Shown here piece after piece: positions 17,910 to 27,616 of a DNA stretch of 64,000 nucleotides. The DNA is taken from NCBI GenBank assembly GCA_963809815.1, contig CAWELM010000014.1:186001-250000 (forward strand). Direction: 5' to 3'. A program made the position numbers and the translations under genes. The notes beneath the pieces are model-generated. The model saw nothing but the letters and a program-made list of their open reading frames with translations. It did not search any database and was not told the DNA's origin. Position 1 is the stretch's first letter, and every line of letters begins with the position of its first letter. This stretch comes from CAVVJA01 sp963809815 (lineage in GTDB: Bacteria; Actinomycetota; Actinomycetes; Mycobacteriales; Jatrophihabitantaceae).

Positions 17910-19109
17910 CTAGCGTTTGCTGTGCATTCGCGGATCAGGATCGTTCGTCCTGACTTCGAACCATCCCGCCAAGCCTCGGTACGTCGTCTTCAGAAGCGAT
18001 AACGGATCATACTTGTCGTACTCGTGCTTTTGATCCATCGAAGAGTCGCTGTCGATCGTGAGCGATGGTCAACGTACCCGCCGACTGTCGGACTTGTGAG
18101 CCCGCATAGTCACCGAATGTCCGGAATATGTCGGGATGACGCAAGGCTAACATCAAGGCGCATGTGCCTCCGGGGAAAATCCGGCGACGGCTGATTGATC
18201 CCTCCGCGGTGCCCGCGTGGAACGTCGAGCGCAAATAGTTCGGGACGTCGATGCTCAGGTACGCTATCGACCTGACCGAGATGCTATTTACGCACTCCGT
18301 ATCGTTCACATCAACCCCGAGCGTGTCCGGGTATTACGAGTACGGGAGCGAGCCCATGATGCGAATGCGCAATGCCTCATCGTTTGGTCGGCGAATCCGG
18401 CCCGCGTCCAGTCGGCAGGCGACCCAGGATAGCCCGAGAGGAGCTCGATCACCGGCAGCTTCGGGGTCGGAGACGCGACCCATGCCGGCGGTACCCAGAT
18501 GAGCGCATCACGGCCGTTGAACTTCGACTCAGTTCCAGGAATGTGTTCGGAGATCGTGAAACCGTGATCGGGCAACTTCTTGGTCTTGCGGAAGTCCGCC
18601 TGCGCCTGCTTCAGCTGCGCGTTGCTGACCTCGTACTGGGCCTCCTTGCCGAGCAGCGCGCCGATGTTCGGGTAGTACTGGTAATGCTGATTCACGAATG
18701 TGAGCGCAAATACGCACGCGAAGGCCACCGAAATCACCGATATCGCGCGCCGCCACCACGGTGCGCCTCGCCACCCGATGGCACAGAAGGCAAGCGCCAA
18801 CGGAATGACGGCAAACCACACATAGAACGAGTTCGGGAATTGGTACGGAATGAGGGAAACCCCGTCGTCGATCAGCGCCGCTAGCCCGACCAGTGCGATC
18901 GCGATCGGAATGCCTAGCAGTAACTGCCACCGCCAGGCCGGTCGCCGGCGCACCTCCGGCGTGGACCATTCGCCCGAAGACAGGCTGCGCCGGCGCCGGC
19001 GCGTTCGGGTCGCGCGCCAGCCCAGACTCGCCAGCAAGGTGACGATGGTCAGGACGATGACGACGGTGGGAAACCAGCCGTCGATGACGGAGATCGAGTC
19101 GATGTCCAT
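17910..19109 (-). pseudogene. Membrane-anchored esterase (PF00756-type), broken by several frameshifts
   Basis: The N-terminal ~270 residues read well from the ATG at 19109: four hydrophobic helices, then a hydrolase domain (DALIWVPPAWV, LLSGYPGSPADWTRAGFAD). After that the protein must change frame repeatedly to continue. HHGLAPVLVIPG is read in a second frame near 18320-18350, NDTECVNS in a third from ~18305, and AVAGFSPGGTCALM (the nucleophile elbow GFSPGG) needs another shift near 18190. HEYDKYDPLSLLKTTYRG needs one more near 18030, ending at a TAG at 17912-17910. Four separate shifts make this a dead gene, or a badly sequenced one. Intact relatives are actinobacterial esterases related to mycolyltransferases. 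It is the only clearly broken gene outside the island. Confidence 0.8.
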
Positions 19110-19323
19110 GACGGTTATCCGGCGAGCGTCGGCATCGCCCGACTGCGCTTTGCCCGGTCGCCCGCCCCGCCCCGAAGGCCCGTCACGGCGGTAAGGAAAG
19201 CACATGACGCTGTGTGCGCGAAGGATTCGCCGGCCTGCGTCACCCCGCCGTTTCGCTACGCTTGGCGCGGCCCGGCGGCTGTGATGGCCACGGGTGCTCC
19301 AGCCGAGCGTTATAGGGAGTCAA

Positions 19324-20172
19324 ATGGTGGACGTGCCCGTCGAGCCAGGTCGCGAGGACGAGGCGCCGTCGGCTCCGCGCCTCATCGCAGTGGTTCCCGC
19401 GTACAACGAGGAACCCACGGTGATCGACGTGCTCGACCGGCTGTCCGGTCTGGTGCACGAACTGGTCATCGTTGACGACGGCTCGACCGACCGGACGAGA
19501 GAACTCGTCCGGGGATGGCTACCCGCCCACCCGCACGCTGCGCTGCTCGCAATCGACGTCAACCGCGGGATGTCTGCGGCGTACTACCTCGCGTTTTCCC
19601 GGATAGCGGCGCGAGTTCGATCCGGCGAGCTGCCTGGTGACACCCTGGTGTGCACGGTCGATGCGGACGGCCAGCACGACCCGCACTCCCTTGACGGGCT
19701 GGTCCGGGTGGCCGTCGAGGAGCAGGCCGACGCCGTGCTCGCTCGTCGCGACCTGTCTGACTATCCCTCGTTCAAGCGGCTGGGTAATGCCGTGCTCAGC
19801 CGTTGGGCAACCTGGTGGGCCAAAGCGCCCCTGCCCGACGTCGAGTCCGGCTACCGCGTGTTCCGCGCCGCCGCGCTGGCTGATGCGTTGCAGTTCTACC
19901 GCGGCTACCGCTACAGCGAGACGGTCGAGGTAGCTGTCGTGCTCTGCCGGCTCGGCTACACGGTTCGCAACGACGTGGTGCTGCAGGTGCCGGTGTTCCG
20001 GTCACGGACGAAGATGAGCGACGCGGTGATCGACGCCGTGATGATCGTGGTGGCCGCTCGCCGCGCGGCCCGGGGCCGGGCTCGTCTTGGTCGGCGAGTG
20101 CGCCGTGCCCTGCCGGCCGCGGTGTCCCCGTGGTCGATAGCCGAGCGCCGCGGGAACGCCGCCGAACCGTGA
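19324..20172 (+). CDS. Family 2 glycosyltransferase
   Basis: About 282 residues of a GT-A fold. The nucleotide-binding start is IAVVPAYNEEPTVIDVLDRL and VIVDDGSTDRTREL; the metal-binding DxD lies in VDADGQHDP; the acceptor region SGYRVFRAAAL follows. It resembles dolichyl-phosphate-mannose-synthase-type enzymes, which transfer a sugar to a lipid carrier or polysaccharide at the membrane; the donor is not known. The ATG at 19324 is preferred over one 30 bases earlier because AGGGAG precedes it. It opens the glycan locus and converges on the polysaccharide deacetylase gene. Confidence 0.88.
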   Translation: MVDVPVEPGREDEAPSAPRLIAVVPAYNEEPTVIDVLDRLSGLVHELVIVDDGSTDRTRELVRGWLPAHPHAALLAIDVNRGMSAAYYLAFSRIAARVRSGELPGDTLVCTVDADGQHDPHSLDGLVRVAVEEQADAVLARRDLSDYPSFKRLGNAVLSRWATWWAKAPLPDVESGYRVFRAAALADALQFYRGYRYSETVEVAVVLCRLGYTVRNDVVLQVPVFRSRTKMSDAVIDAVMIVVAARRAARGRARLGRRVRRALPAAVSPWSIAERRGNAAEP

Positions 20173-20207
20173 TCGACCCAGTGTCCTGCGTCGCATCCGC
20201 CGCCCTG

Positions 20208-21431
20208 TCAGCAGCCCCCGCGGTACCCGCTGATCCCGATCAGCTGATCCAGCCGGACCGCGTGAAGGCCGCGGGCCCGGAGTCCGTCGAGGATCAGCGG
20301 CATCGCCTGCACGAGCACGCGACGATCGACATTGACCCGTCCGTCCAGGCCGTCATGCAGGTCGATGATCGAACCTCCGCGGACCTTGCGCAGGACCCGA
20401 TCGGCGATGGTTCGCGGGTTCGACGTCGCCCAGTCCCCGGCCGACACGTCCCATCCGACCATCCGCATGTGATTCGCGTGGACGGCATAAGCCACGAACG
20501 GCGTGTGCTGACCGTGCGGAGGACGGTAGAACGTCGGGCATACCCCGGTTTCCCGCTGGATCGCATGCTGAGCCCGAGTCAGCTCGGGATACCGCGGATC
20601 GAGCCAGCGAAGCGAATCGTGCAAGTAGGAGTGGTTGGCGAGCAGTTGCCCGTCGGCGAGCAACGCCCGACTGATGTCCGGGCGCGCGACCACAGCCTTA
20701 CCGACGCTGAAGAACGTCCCTTTGGCCCCGTAGGCATCGAGAATATGGGCGATGGCCAGCGTCGCACCGGTATTGGGGCCATCGTCAAAAGTGATCGCCA
20801 CTTCGGGCCGATCTCGCGGCCCATGCGAGATCATCGGCCCGAACCAGGAGACCGACGGCGAGTTGGCGCCAATCCAAGCGCCGAGGAGCAGCACGGCCGC
20901 CAGGCCGGCGACGGGCACGAGCCAGCCCGGCCGGCCGGGATCCGGCTGCGAGTCTCGCCGCAGCACGCCGTCCGCCACCACCAGGGCGAGTCCGGTCAGC
21001 GATCCCCAGGCCCAGGCCGAGTCGGGGCCGGACCCAGCGGCCACGCCCACCAGCGTCGCGACGGTGCCGGCGAACCCGAGCAGCAACGCCGGATCATCCA
21101 ATCGAGGACGTCGGTCCGGGGCCGGCCAGGCCAGGGCCACGCCAAGTCCCAGCAATGCGGCGAGAAACCAGTCGATCGCCCCCGGGCCAGCCTGTGATAG
21201 CAGCCACGACGCGACAGCCACGATCACCCCGCCGAGCAGGCTGGGCGGCCGATGACGAACCCGAAGCACGAGCGTCGCGCTCAACCCGGCGATGGCGACG
21301 CCGGGTAGGGCGGTGCCCAGCTCCCCGGCTCCGCCATTACCGACAACGGCAAGCGCAGGCAGCACAACGGCGGCTGACCCGATCCCGATCAGGGCCCGGA
21401 TGAAGGTCGTCGTGGCGACGCTAACCGGCAC
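20208..21431 (-). CDS. Polytopic membrane polysaccharide deacetylase (CE4/NodB)
   Basis: The N-terminal ~200 residues contain about seven hydrophobic helices. The C-terminal ~200 residues are a NodB-homology deacetylase with all five CE4 motifs: ITFDDGPN (catalytic Asp and metal Asp), ANHSYLHDSL (metal histidines), YRPPHGQHTP, a WDVSAGDW stretch, and IIDLHDG. It would remove acetyl groups from an N-acetylated cell-wall or surface glycan on the outer face. The GTG at 21431 has an AGTAGGG site ~8 bases upstream, but it makes the gene overlap the start of the divergent membrane-protein gene by ~30 bases. A GTG near 21366 would avoid the overlap at the cost of the first helix. Confidence 0.85.
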   Translation of the reverse strand: MPVSVATTTFIRALIGIGSAAVVLPALAVVGNGGAGELGTALPGVAIAGLSATLVLRVRHRPPSLLGGVIVAVASWLLSQAGPGAIDWFLAALLGLGVALAWPAPDRRPRLDDPALLLGFAGTVATLVGVAAGSGPDSAWAWGSLTGLALVVADGVLRRDSQPDPGRPGWLVPVAGLAAVLLLGAWIGANSPSVSWFGPMISHGPRDRPEVAITFDDGPNTGATLAIAHILDAYGAKGTFFSVGKAVVARPDISRALLADGQLLANHSYLHDSLRWLDPRYPELTRAQHAIQRETGVCPTFYRPPHGQHTPFVAYAVHANHMRMVGWDVSAGDWATSNPRTIADRVLRKVRGGSIIDLHDGLDGRVNVDRRVLVQAMPLILDGLRARGLHAVRLDQLIGISGYRGGC

Positions 21432-22779
21432 GAACGGCGACCCTACTTCCGAATCCGGTGCCGCACCCGGCGCGCTGGAGCGAGCGGGGCAATACGCGCT
21501 GTGGACCGTCGCCGTGGCGTGGGCCGTCATCCTGGCGCTCCTTGCGCGCCACCGGATCGTCGTCACCCATGACAGCCTCATCAGTTACGCCCACGCGTGG
21601 TGGATCAACAGCCAACTGTGGCACGGCCACGGAATTCCATGGCACATGCCCATCATTGGTCACGGCACGGCGCTGACTTTTCCGTACGGAGCGCTGCCCT
21701 GGCTGGTCGCCGCGTTGCTCTGGCCATTGCTCGGTGACTGGGCCGTGACTCTCGTGTTGGTCCTCGGCGTGCTCGGCGTGATCGCGGCGACCTTCTGGGC
21801 ATTCCCGGAGGCGCGCCGGCCTTGGTGGGCGGTCCTGGTTCTGAGTAATCCGATCTTGGTCCTCGCGCCCCTGTCCGGGCAGTTGCCGTTCCTTTGGGGC
21901 AGTGCGCTGCTCATGCTCGGCATCGGTTTCTGGCGCCGCGACCGGCGGTTATGGGCGGTGCTCGCCGTGGGCCTGGCCCAACTGACCCACATCGCGGTGG
22001 TGTTGCCGATTGCCGCGATCCTGGTACTCCTTCGGCTGCGGTGGGAGCCGCACCGCCGGGCGTTGGTCGGCTGCTACCTGATCTCGGTGGCGATCGCGGC
22101 GCCGGCGATCTGGCCGCTGATCAACTCGCCGGTGTTCACCGAGACCTCGTGGCTGACCAAGGTCTGGCAGTTCGCCGGGACGGTACTGATCCGGCTCTTG
22201 CTGTTCGTGCCGCCGATCCTCGCGATGGTCTTCGCTGATCGCGGCGCTCGCTGGTGGCCGATCGCGCTCACCGGCGTAGCCCTCGTGTCCAACGTCGCAT
22301 TACTGGCGCCGTTAGATGCTGCTTACTCCTGGTCATCGCTCGGCCGCGAGCCGGACCAGGCAATGGCCCGCTTCTCGGCAAGTTCTCAGTTCCGGCCGGG
22401 ACTCACGTATCGCCTGCTGCGGACCTCAGACGGCAAGGTCGGCATGTACCAGTTGATCCGAGCCGGCGGCCGGTTGGACTCAGAGTTCTTCCCCGAGAGC
22501 ATCTGGGGTGGTATGTTCACCTCTGAACGTGACTATTCGGACTTTTTGCGAGCACGTCACGTCGACGAGGTGCTGGTCTTTCACCAGGTCCCGGGCCATG
22601 TGCACACGAACGAGCCGCAGCTGTTGGCCCGCATGGCTGCATCTGGTCGGGCGTGTGCCAAAGACACAGTCGGTATTCGACTGGTGTATAGCGCCGATCA
22701 CTGGGACTATTACGCGATCGACCACAGCTGCTTCTTAACTAGCGCGGCCCGAGAACGCCACTCCGGGGCGCTTGGATGA
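21400..22779 (+). CDS. Polytopic membrane protein, probably GT-C-like, of the glycan locus
   Basis: About 459 residues with roughly nine hydrophobic helices (residues ~30-310) followed by a soluble ~130-residue tail. The first loop after helix 1 holds HRIVVTHDSLISYAHAWWIN, with an Asp at the position where GT-C lipid-sugar transferases keep their catalytic acid. The C-terminal part reads DEVLVFHQVPGHVHTNEPQ and YYAIDHSC, unlike a transporter. The function is not proven. The ATG at 21400 has CAGGG upstream and overlaps the start of the divergent deacetylase. The stop overlaps the next gene (ATGA), placing it at the head of a four-gene operon. Confidence 0.65.
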   Translation: MKVVVATLTGTNGDPTSESGAAPGALERAGQYALWTVAVAWAVILALLARHRIVVTHDSLISYAHAWWINSQLWHGHGIPWHMPIIGHGTALTFPYGALPWLVAALLWPLLGDWAVTLVLVLGVLGVIAATFWAFPEARRPWWAVLVLSNPILVLAPLSGQLPFLWGSALLMLGIGFWRRDRRLWAVLAVGLAQLTHIAVVLPIAAILVLLRLRWEPHRRALVGCYLISVAIAAPAIWPLINSPVFTETSWLTKVWQFAGTVLIRLLLFVPPILAMVFADRGARWWPIALTGVALVSNVALLAPLDAAYSWSSLGREPDQAMARFSASSQFRPGLTYRLLRTSDGKVGMYQLIRAGGRLDSEFFPESIWGGMFTSERDYSDFLRARHVDEVLVFHQVPGHVHTNEPQLLARMAASGRACAKDTVGIRLVYSADHWDYYAIDHSCFLTSAARERHSGALG

Positions 22780-23726
22780 TCTTCCTTCTTGCGCTCGGTG
22801 CCGCCTTGGCCTTCGGTGCGTCGGTCGCCTTGCAGGAGCGAGCCGCCGCCGAGGTCCACTATGACCATGCGCTGAAGGTGGGGCTGCTCGTCCGGCTGAT
22901 TCGTCGGCCCCTGTGGCTGCTGGGCGTCGTGGCCAGTGTCGCGGGTCTGGTGCTGCAAATCTGGGCGCTGCGGCACGGCTCCCTGGTCGTCGTGCAGCCG
23001 CTCATGGCGACCACGCTCGTATTCGCGCTGGTGTTGGTCGCGATTCGCACCCGCGAGGCGCTGCATCCGGCCGAGTGGGCCGCTGTCATCGCGGTTGTGG
23101 CTGGTCTGGCGGTGTTTCTCGTCTTTGCCACGCCCGACGGGGAGGGCTCTGAATCCCCGCACACCATGGCGTGGTGGCTGACCGGAAGCATCACGGTCAC
23201 CATCGTGGGCGCCTTGGCCTTGACGGCCAGACACCGGTTCGGTCGTCGGCGGGCGGCCCTGCTCGGACTTGCGGCCGGACTCTCGAATGCCTTCGTGGCC
23301 GTGCTGACGAAGCAGTTCTCGCAAGCGCTGCGGCACGGCGGCCCGCTATACGGGCATTGGTCGTTCTGGGCCCTCATGGCCGCCGGTGTGCCCTCCGTCT
23401 TGCTCGTGCAAAGCCTCTATCAATCCGGCAACTTGAACATGTCACTCCCGATAGTCGCCGTCGTCGAGCCGGTGGCGGCGTGCGTCGCCGGGGTGTGGCT
23501 GTTTGGCGAGCACATCTCGTTCGAGGGCAATGAGACGATCGCGATCGTCGTCGCACTCATCGTCGCCGCCCTCGGCCTGTGGCACCTCGCCGGCAACCCC
23601 CGCATCACCGTGACTGGTGCCACCTATCGGGTCTCCGCCGGACAGTCCGACATCGGGCACGGTAGCGTCGCTAAAGCATTCCGTCCGCTGGCCCACCCGG
23701 CCGAGTCTGACCGAGGAGCCCGTTGA
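22776..23726 (+). CDS. DMT-superfamily transporter (EamA/NIPA-like)
   Basis: 316 residues with about nine to ten hydrophobic helices and the DMT hallmarks. It has a duplicated EamA-like layout, VVVQPLMATTLVFALVL in the first half and LPIVAVVEPVAACVAGVWLFGE in the second. Family members export metabolites or magnesium, or flip lipid-linked sugars. In this operon a role in moving a sugar intermediate is plausible but unproven. It begins in an ATGA overlap with the upstream membrane gene and overlaps the TTG start of the aminotransferase gene. A hydrophilic ~35-residue tail follows the last helix. Confidence 0.8.
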   Translation: MIFLLALGAALAFGASVALQERAAAEVHYDHALKVGLLVRLIRRPLWLLGVVASVAGLVLQIWALRHGSLVVVQPLMATTLVFALVLVAIRTREALHPAEWAAVIAVVAGLAVFLVFATPDGEGSESPHTMAWWLTGSITVTIVGALALTARHRFGRRRAALLGLAAGLSNAFVAVLTKQFSQALRHGGPLYGHWSFWALMAAGVPSVLLVQSLYQSGNLNMSLPIVAVVEPVAACVAGVWLFGEHISFEGNETIAIVVALIVAALGLWHLAGNPRITVTGATYRVSAGQSDIGHGSVAKAFRPLAHPAESDRGAR

Positions 23727-24862
23727 ATATCCCCGCCGCCCGCCTGGTGTTCTCCCCCGAGGACCGAGCCGAGATTCTGGGATTGATCGACGAGTCGCTC
23801 CAAACGGGTTCCCTCACACTCGGGGCGCGCACCCGCGAGCTCGAGGCCAGCTTCGCCGCGCGTCACCAATCCCGGCACGCGGTCGCGGTCAGCAGCGGCA
23901 CCAGCGCCCTGGAGATCACCCTGCGGGTGCTCGGCGTCGCTGGGCGGGAGGTTGTCGTCCCGGCCAACACCTTCTTCGCTACTTCGGCCGCCGTCCTCCA
24001 TGCCGGGGCCGCACCCCGGTTCGCGGATATCGCGGAATCAAGCCTCGCCCTCACAGCCGAGACCGTCGAGGCGGCGCTCACCCCCCAGACGGTTGGCGTG
24101 ATCATCGTGCACGTCGGCGGCATCATCTCCCCCGACGTTGTTGCGATCCGCGAGCTATGCGATCGTCGCGGTCTGTTCCTCGTGGAGGACGCCGCCCATG
24201 CACACGGTTGCTCCCTCGGCGGACGATCGGCCGGAACCTTCGGCGTCGCCGGTACTTTCTCCTTCTACCCGACGAAGGTGATCACCGCCGGGGAAGGCGG
24301 CATGATCATCACTGCCGACGACCGTCTCCGCGAGGAGGCGGTCGTTTACCGTGACCAAGGCAAGGCCGGCTTCCTGGGCGGTGAACACATCCGCCTCGGC
24401 TACGCCTGGCGCATGAGTGAAGTACACGCGGCCATCGCCTCGGTACACCTACGGAGGCTCGAGGAATTCATCGCGACGCGCGCATCGGTCGCCAAGCGAT
24501 ACGACGCCGCTCTTCTCGAGCTGGACCGGATCACGCCCGTACTCGTTCCCGACCAGGCCGTTTCGAACTACTACAAATACGTCGCCCTGCTGGACCGAGA
24601 TACCGACCGCGACGCGATCAAAGCCGGCCTGCGCGAGCTGGGCGTGTCACCGACCGGCGAGGTCTATGCGACCCCGCTGCATCGCGAACCAGTATTCGCC
24701 CATCTAGACACGGGTTCGCTTCCGGTCGCCGAGGATGTCTGTGCCCGCCAGATCTGTCTACCCATCCACTCCGACATGACTGACGCGGAGGTGGACTACG
24801 TGCTCGACAGCCTCGCGCAGGTACTCCGGACGGTGCCGCGCGTAACGGGAATTGCGAGCTGA
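23723..24862 (+). CDS. DegT/DnrJ/EryC1/StrS-family sugar aminotransferase
   Basis: 379-residue PLP enzyme that aminates keto-sugars in NDP-sugar pathways. Visible features are SSGTSALEITLRVLG near the start (phosphate-binding loop), LVEDAAHAHG (PLP-contacting Asp), and the Schiff-base lysine in FSFYPTKVITAGEGG. The C-terminal half carries GEVYATPLHREPVF. It starts at a TTG at 23723, overlapping the transporter stop, with GAGGAG about seven bases before it. It ends in TGATG shared with the epimerase gene. The pair likely makes an amino sugar for the surface glycan. Confidence 0.9.
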   Translation: MNIPAARLVFSPEDRAEILGLIDESLQTGSLTLGARTRELEASFAARHQSRHAVAVSSGTSALEITLRVLGVAGREVVVPANTFFATSAAVLHAGAAPRFADIAESSLALTAETVEAALTPQTVGVIIVHVGGIISPDVVAIRELCDRRGLFLVEDAAHAHGCSLGGRSAGTFGVAGTFSFYPTKVITAGEGGMIITADDRLREEAVVYRDQGKAGFLGGEHIRLGYAWRMSEVHAAIASVHLRRLEEFIATRASVAKRYDAALLELDRITPVLVPDQAVSNYYKYVALLDRDTDRDAIKAGLRELGVSPTGEVYATPLHREPVFAHLDTGSLPVAEDVCARQICLPIHSDMTDAEVDYVLDSLAQVLRTVPRVTGIAS

Positions 24863-25764
24863 TGCGAGTCGGGGTCACCGGTGGCGCCGGGTTCATCGGA
24901 GGTCACGTGGTCGATCGGCTCATCGCCGCCGGGCACGACGTGCTCGTCCTCGACCGTATTGCCCCCCATCGATCTGACGCCGCACATCGCGAGATAGATA
25001 TCACCGACCTGGAATCGACCGTCGAGGCCACTGCCGGATGCGAGGCGTTGTTCCATCTCGCCGCGGTGTCCAACGTCAACGACGTGTACGACGCGCCGGT
25101 CGACACAGTGCGAAGCAATGTGCTGGGGACGACACACATCTGGGAGGCGGCGCGCCGCAACGACATCGCCCGGACGGTCCTGGCCAGCACGGTCTGGGTC
25201 TACAACGGCGCGACGGGCGACGAACCGTTGACCGAGGACTCGCCGTTTCAGCTGTCGAGCAGCGGGCACTTGTACACGTCCAGCAAGCTGGCGAGCGAAC
25301 TCGTCGTACACAGCTACTCAGAGCTTTACGGCGTCCCGTTCACGATCTTGCGGTACGGCATCCCGTTCGGCCCGCGGATGCGCGACGCACTCGTCATTCC
25401 CATGTTCGTTCGCAAGGCACTGGCGGGCCAGACGATCACGATCAACGGTGATGGTCTGCAGTTTCGAAACTATGTCTATGTCGAGGATCTCGCGGACGCC
25501 CACGTGCGGTGCCTCGCCGACCAGGGCAAGGATCAGACGTTCAACCTCGAGGGCAGCGAACCGATCTCAGTGCGCCGGATCACCGAGTCCATCGCCGAGA
25601 TTCTGGGTCCGATCGACGTGGAGTTCCTCGAAGCGCGGCCCGGCGACTTCCGGGGTCGAGAAGTCTCCGCGGCGAGGGCCGCCGAGCTGCTCGGCTGGCG
25701 GGCCACGACGACTTTCGACGAGGGGCTGCGCCGCTACGTCGCCTGGTACCTCGCGAGCCGCTGA
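24862..25764 (+). CDS. NAD-dependent NDP-sugar epimerase/dehydratase
   Basis: 300-residue extended short-chain dehydrogenase. The nucleotide-binding motif GGAGFIGGH is at residues ~6-14. The usual active-site region reads STVWVYNGA with LYTSSKLASE (Y-x-x-x-K), and NLEGSEPISVRRI lies near the C terminus. It would act on an NDP-activated sugar, probably the product or substrate of the adjacent DegT aminotransferase. The ATG overlaps the upstream stop. Its 3' end overlaps the convergent galE-like gene by ~31 bases. Confidence 0.9.
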   Translation: MRVGVTGGAGFIGGHVVDRLIAAGHDVLVLDRIAPHRSDAAHREIDITDLESTVEATAGCEALFHLAAVSNVNDVYDAPVDTVRSNVLGTTHIWEAARRNDIARTVLASTVWVYNGATGDEPLTEDSPFQLSSSGHLYTSSKLASELVVHSYSELYGVPFTILRYGIPFGPRMRDALVIPMFVRKALAGQTITINGDGLQFRNYVYVEDLADAHVRCLADQGKDQTFNLEGSEPISVRRITESIAEILGPIDVEFLEARPGDFRGREVSAARAAELLGWRATTTFDEGLRRYVAWYLASR

Positions 25765-26777
25765 TCCGCTGCGCTGCCCAAGCCGTCGGCCGGAGCCAGC
25801 CGGTCCGCGCGGATTCGGGCCCAGGCCAGACCGTCCCGGAACGCTTGAATGACCGATCGTTTCGCTCGCCAGCCCAGCAGGGACGCCGCCTTGTCGACGG
25901 ACGCGTAGCAGCCCACCGCGTCGCCCGGCCGGGCCGGGCCCTCGTTCAACTCGAGGGAAGTACCCGCGGCGACCTCGAAGGCCGCGACGAGTTCGCGGAT
26001 CGTCGTGCCGGTGCCGGTGCCAATGTTGATCGCTTCGAATCCGTTTCCGACCACTCGGTCGAACTGCTCGAGCGCCTCCACGTGAGCGCAGGCGACATCC
26101 CAGACATGCACAAAGTCCCGCATCGCTGAGCCGTCACGCGTCGGCCAGTCGACGCCAGTGATCGTGAAAGATCCACCGGTCTCGTTGGCCGCGATGAGCC
26201 GACCCCACGCGTGCGTCGGATGTGTCACCTGCAGTCCGGAGCGCAATTTGGGATCGGCTCCGACTGGATTGAAGTACCGCAAGGCGATGGTCCGAACGAG
26301 GCCAGTGACAGCCGCATCGCGCAGCACGTCTTCAGCCATGGCCTTGGTTCGGGCATACGGACTGGTTGGCAAGATCGGCGAACCTTCGTGGACCACCAGG
26401 TCCGGGCTCGGTGCGTAGATCGACGCCGACGAGCTGAAGACCAGACGGGCACAGCCGAGGGCGTGCAGATTCTCGACCAGGTCGACAGTCTTGACCACGT
26501 TGTTGCGGTAGTAGTGCAGCGGCCGCTCGACTGATTCGGGGATCACGATCGATCCGGCGCAGTGGATGACTGCCGCGATGCCCGGGTGCTCGGCGAACAC
26601 GCGGCGCAGCAGCTCTCCGTCGGCCACGTCGCCCTCGTAGAACGTCCGGCCGATCGTGAACGCCCGGGCGCCCCGACTCAGATCGTCGATAAGGACGGGG
26701 TGGTGGCCGGCGTCCTCGCATGCCGACGCGACCGTGCTCCCGACAAACCCCGCGCCCCCCGTGATCAGAATTTGCAC
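25734..26777 (-). CDS. galE: UDP-glucose 4-epimerase
   Basis: 347 residues, the usual GalE length. NAD-binding GGAGFVGS at the N terminus; VIHCAGSIVIPESVERP; catalytic Ser in FSSSASIYA and Y-x-x-x-K in SPYARTKAMAED; RYFNPVGADP; NIGTGTGTTIRELV; and the GDAVGCYASVDKA stretch near the end all fit. It interconverts UDP-glucose and UDP-galactose, supplying galactose for surface polysaccharide. It converges on, and slightly overlaps, the NDP-sugar epimerase gene. Relatives with this sequence style may act on other UDP-sugars, so the substrate is probable rather than certain. Confidence 0.88.
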   Translation of the reverse strand: MQILITGGAGFVGSTVASACEDAGHHPVLIDDLSRGARAFTIGRTFYEGDVADGELLRRVFAEHPGIAAVIHCAGSIVIPESVERPLHYYRNNVVKTVDLVENLHALGCARLVFSSSASIYAPSPDLVVHEGSPILPTSPYARTKAMAEDVLRDAAVTGLVRTIALRYFNPVGADPKLRSGLQVTHPTHAWGRLIAANETGGSFTITGVDWPTRDGSAMRDFVHVWDVACAHVEALEQFDRVVGNGFEAINIGTGTGTTIRELVAAFEVAAGTSLELNEGPARPGDAVGCYASVDKAASLLGWRAKRSVIQAFRDGLAWARIRADRLAPADGLGSAADQRLARYQAT

Positions 26778-26884
26778 GTCCGCAATGTAGCTGGCGCGGA
26801 GAGTTTGTCCTGATCACACTCAGCTGGGTCACGGCGTGGTCCATTTGCCCGCGTCACGTGCTGGGCCCCTCGACGTTGTGACGG

Positions 26885-27616
26885 TCAGGGTGGTGGCAGC
26901 AGGACACCAAAACCCGCTACGGCGAGCCGGAGCAGAACCTGACCCGGAGCGAGCAGGTCAGCAATGCGCGCGGCGCTCAGGACTTCCAACTCCGCCAACC
27001 GCCGGGCATACGTGTCGCGACCGTCCAACCGAGCCTCGTGCAGTTGCCAGGTGTTCCGCCACACCTTCTGCCGCGCCTCTCGGAGAAAGCGCTGGGAGCT
27101 CAGCCGATTCAACGGGGCAAGCACACGGTCGACGAGTGATCGGCCGCTCGCCGCGAGTTCCTCGTCCTCGGCCGGCACCCGCGCGGAAAGCACGCCATCA
27201 ATGCGCTCGTGGTCGCGTTGCCGTCGGGCGAGCAGTACCGGATCGGCGAAGTCGTCGATGCTGATCACAGCGAGTAACGCCTGCGGCAGGTCATAGTTCA
27301 CGTGAGCGTTGACACCGAGCAAGACCCGACGCAGGGGCGGGAGGTCAGCCGGCGCGCCGAACGCCAGTCGCCACGGCCGTGGCACGTCAGGGGTGCGGCC
27401 CTCGAGTTCTGCGTCCAGTGCATCGAGGTAGAGCTCCGCGAACGCCACGTCCCATGTCTGTACCCAGGTCGGATCCTCGAACATGGCGTCATCGACAGCC
27501 GTCCCGACCGCGAGCGTCGTCCGCCGATAGGTCTCCAGGAACGCCAAGTAGCGCGGTGGTACCGCATGCGCACGCTCCTGAAGTCGCGCGGCAACCTCAG
27601 CGATCGGGTCGTCCAT
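26885..27616 (-). CDS. DUF5995 family protein
   Basis: About 243 residues starting at the ATG at 27616 with AAAGGGA upstream; an earlier in-frame start has no ribosome site. The protein is helical and soluble, with the family pattern RYLAFLETYRRTT, WVQTWDVAFAELYLDAL and the GVNAHVNYDLPQALL core that defines DUF5995, whose function is unknown. It lies upstream of galE on the same strand with ~107 bases between, and is divergent from the gene at 27707. Confidence 0.75.
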   Translation of the reverse strand: MDDPIAEVAARLQERAHAVPPRYLAFLETYRRTTLAVGTAVDDAMFEDPTWVQTWDVAFAELYLDALDAELEGRTPDVPRPWRLAFGAPADLPPLRRVLLGVNAHVNYDLPQALLAVISIDDFADPVLLARRQRDHERIDGVLSARVPAEDEELAASGRSLVDRVLAPLNRLSSQRFLREARQKVWRNTWQLHEARLDGRDTYARRLAELEVLSAARIADLLAPGQVLLRLAVAGFGVLLPPP

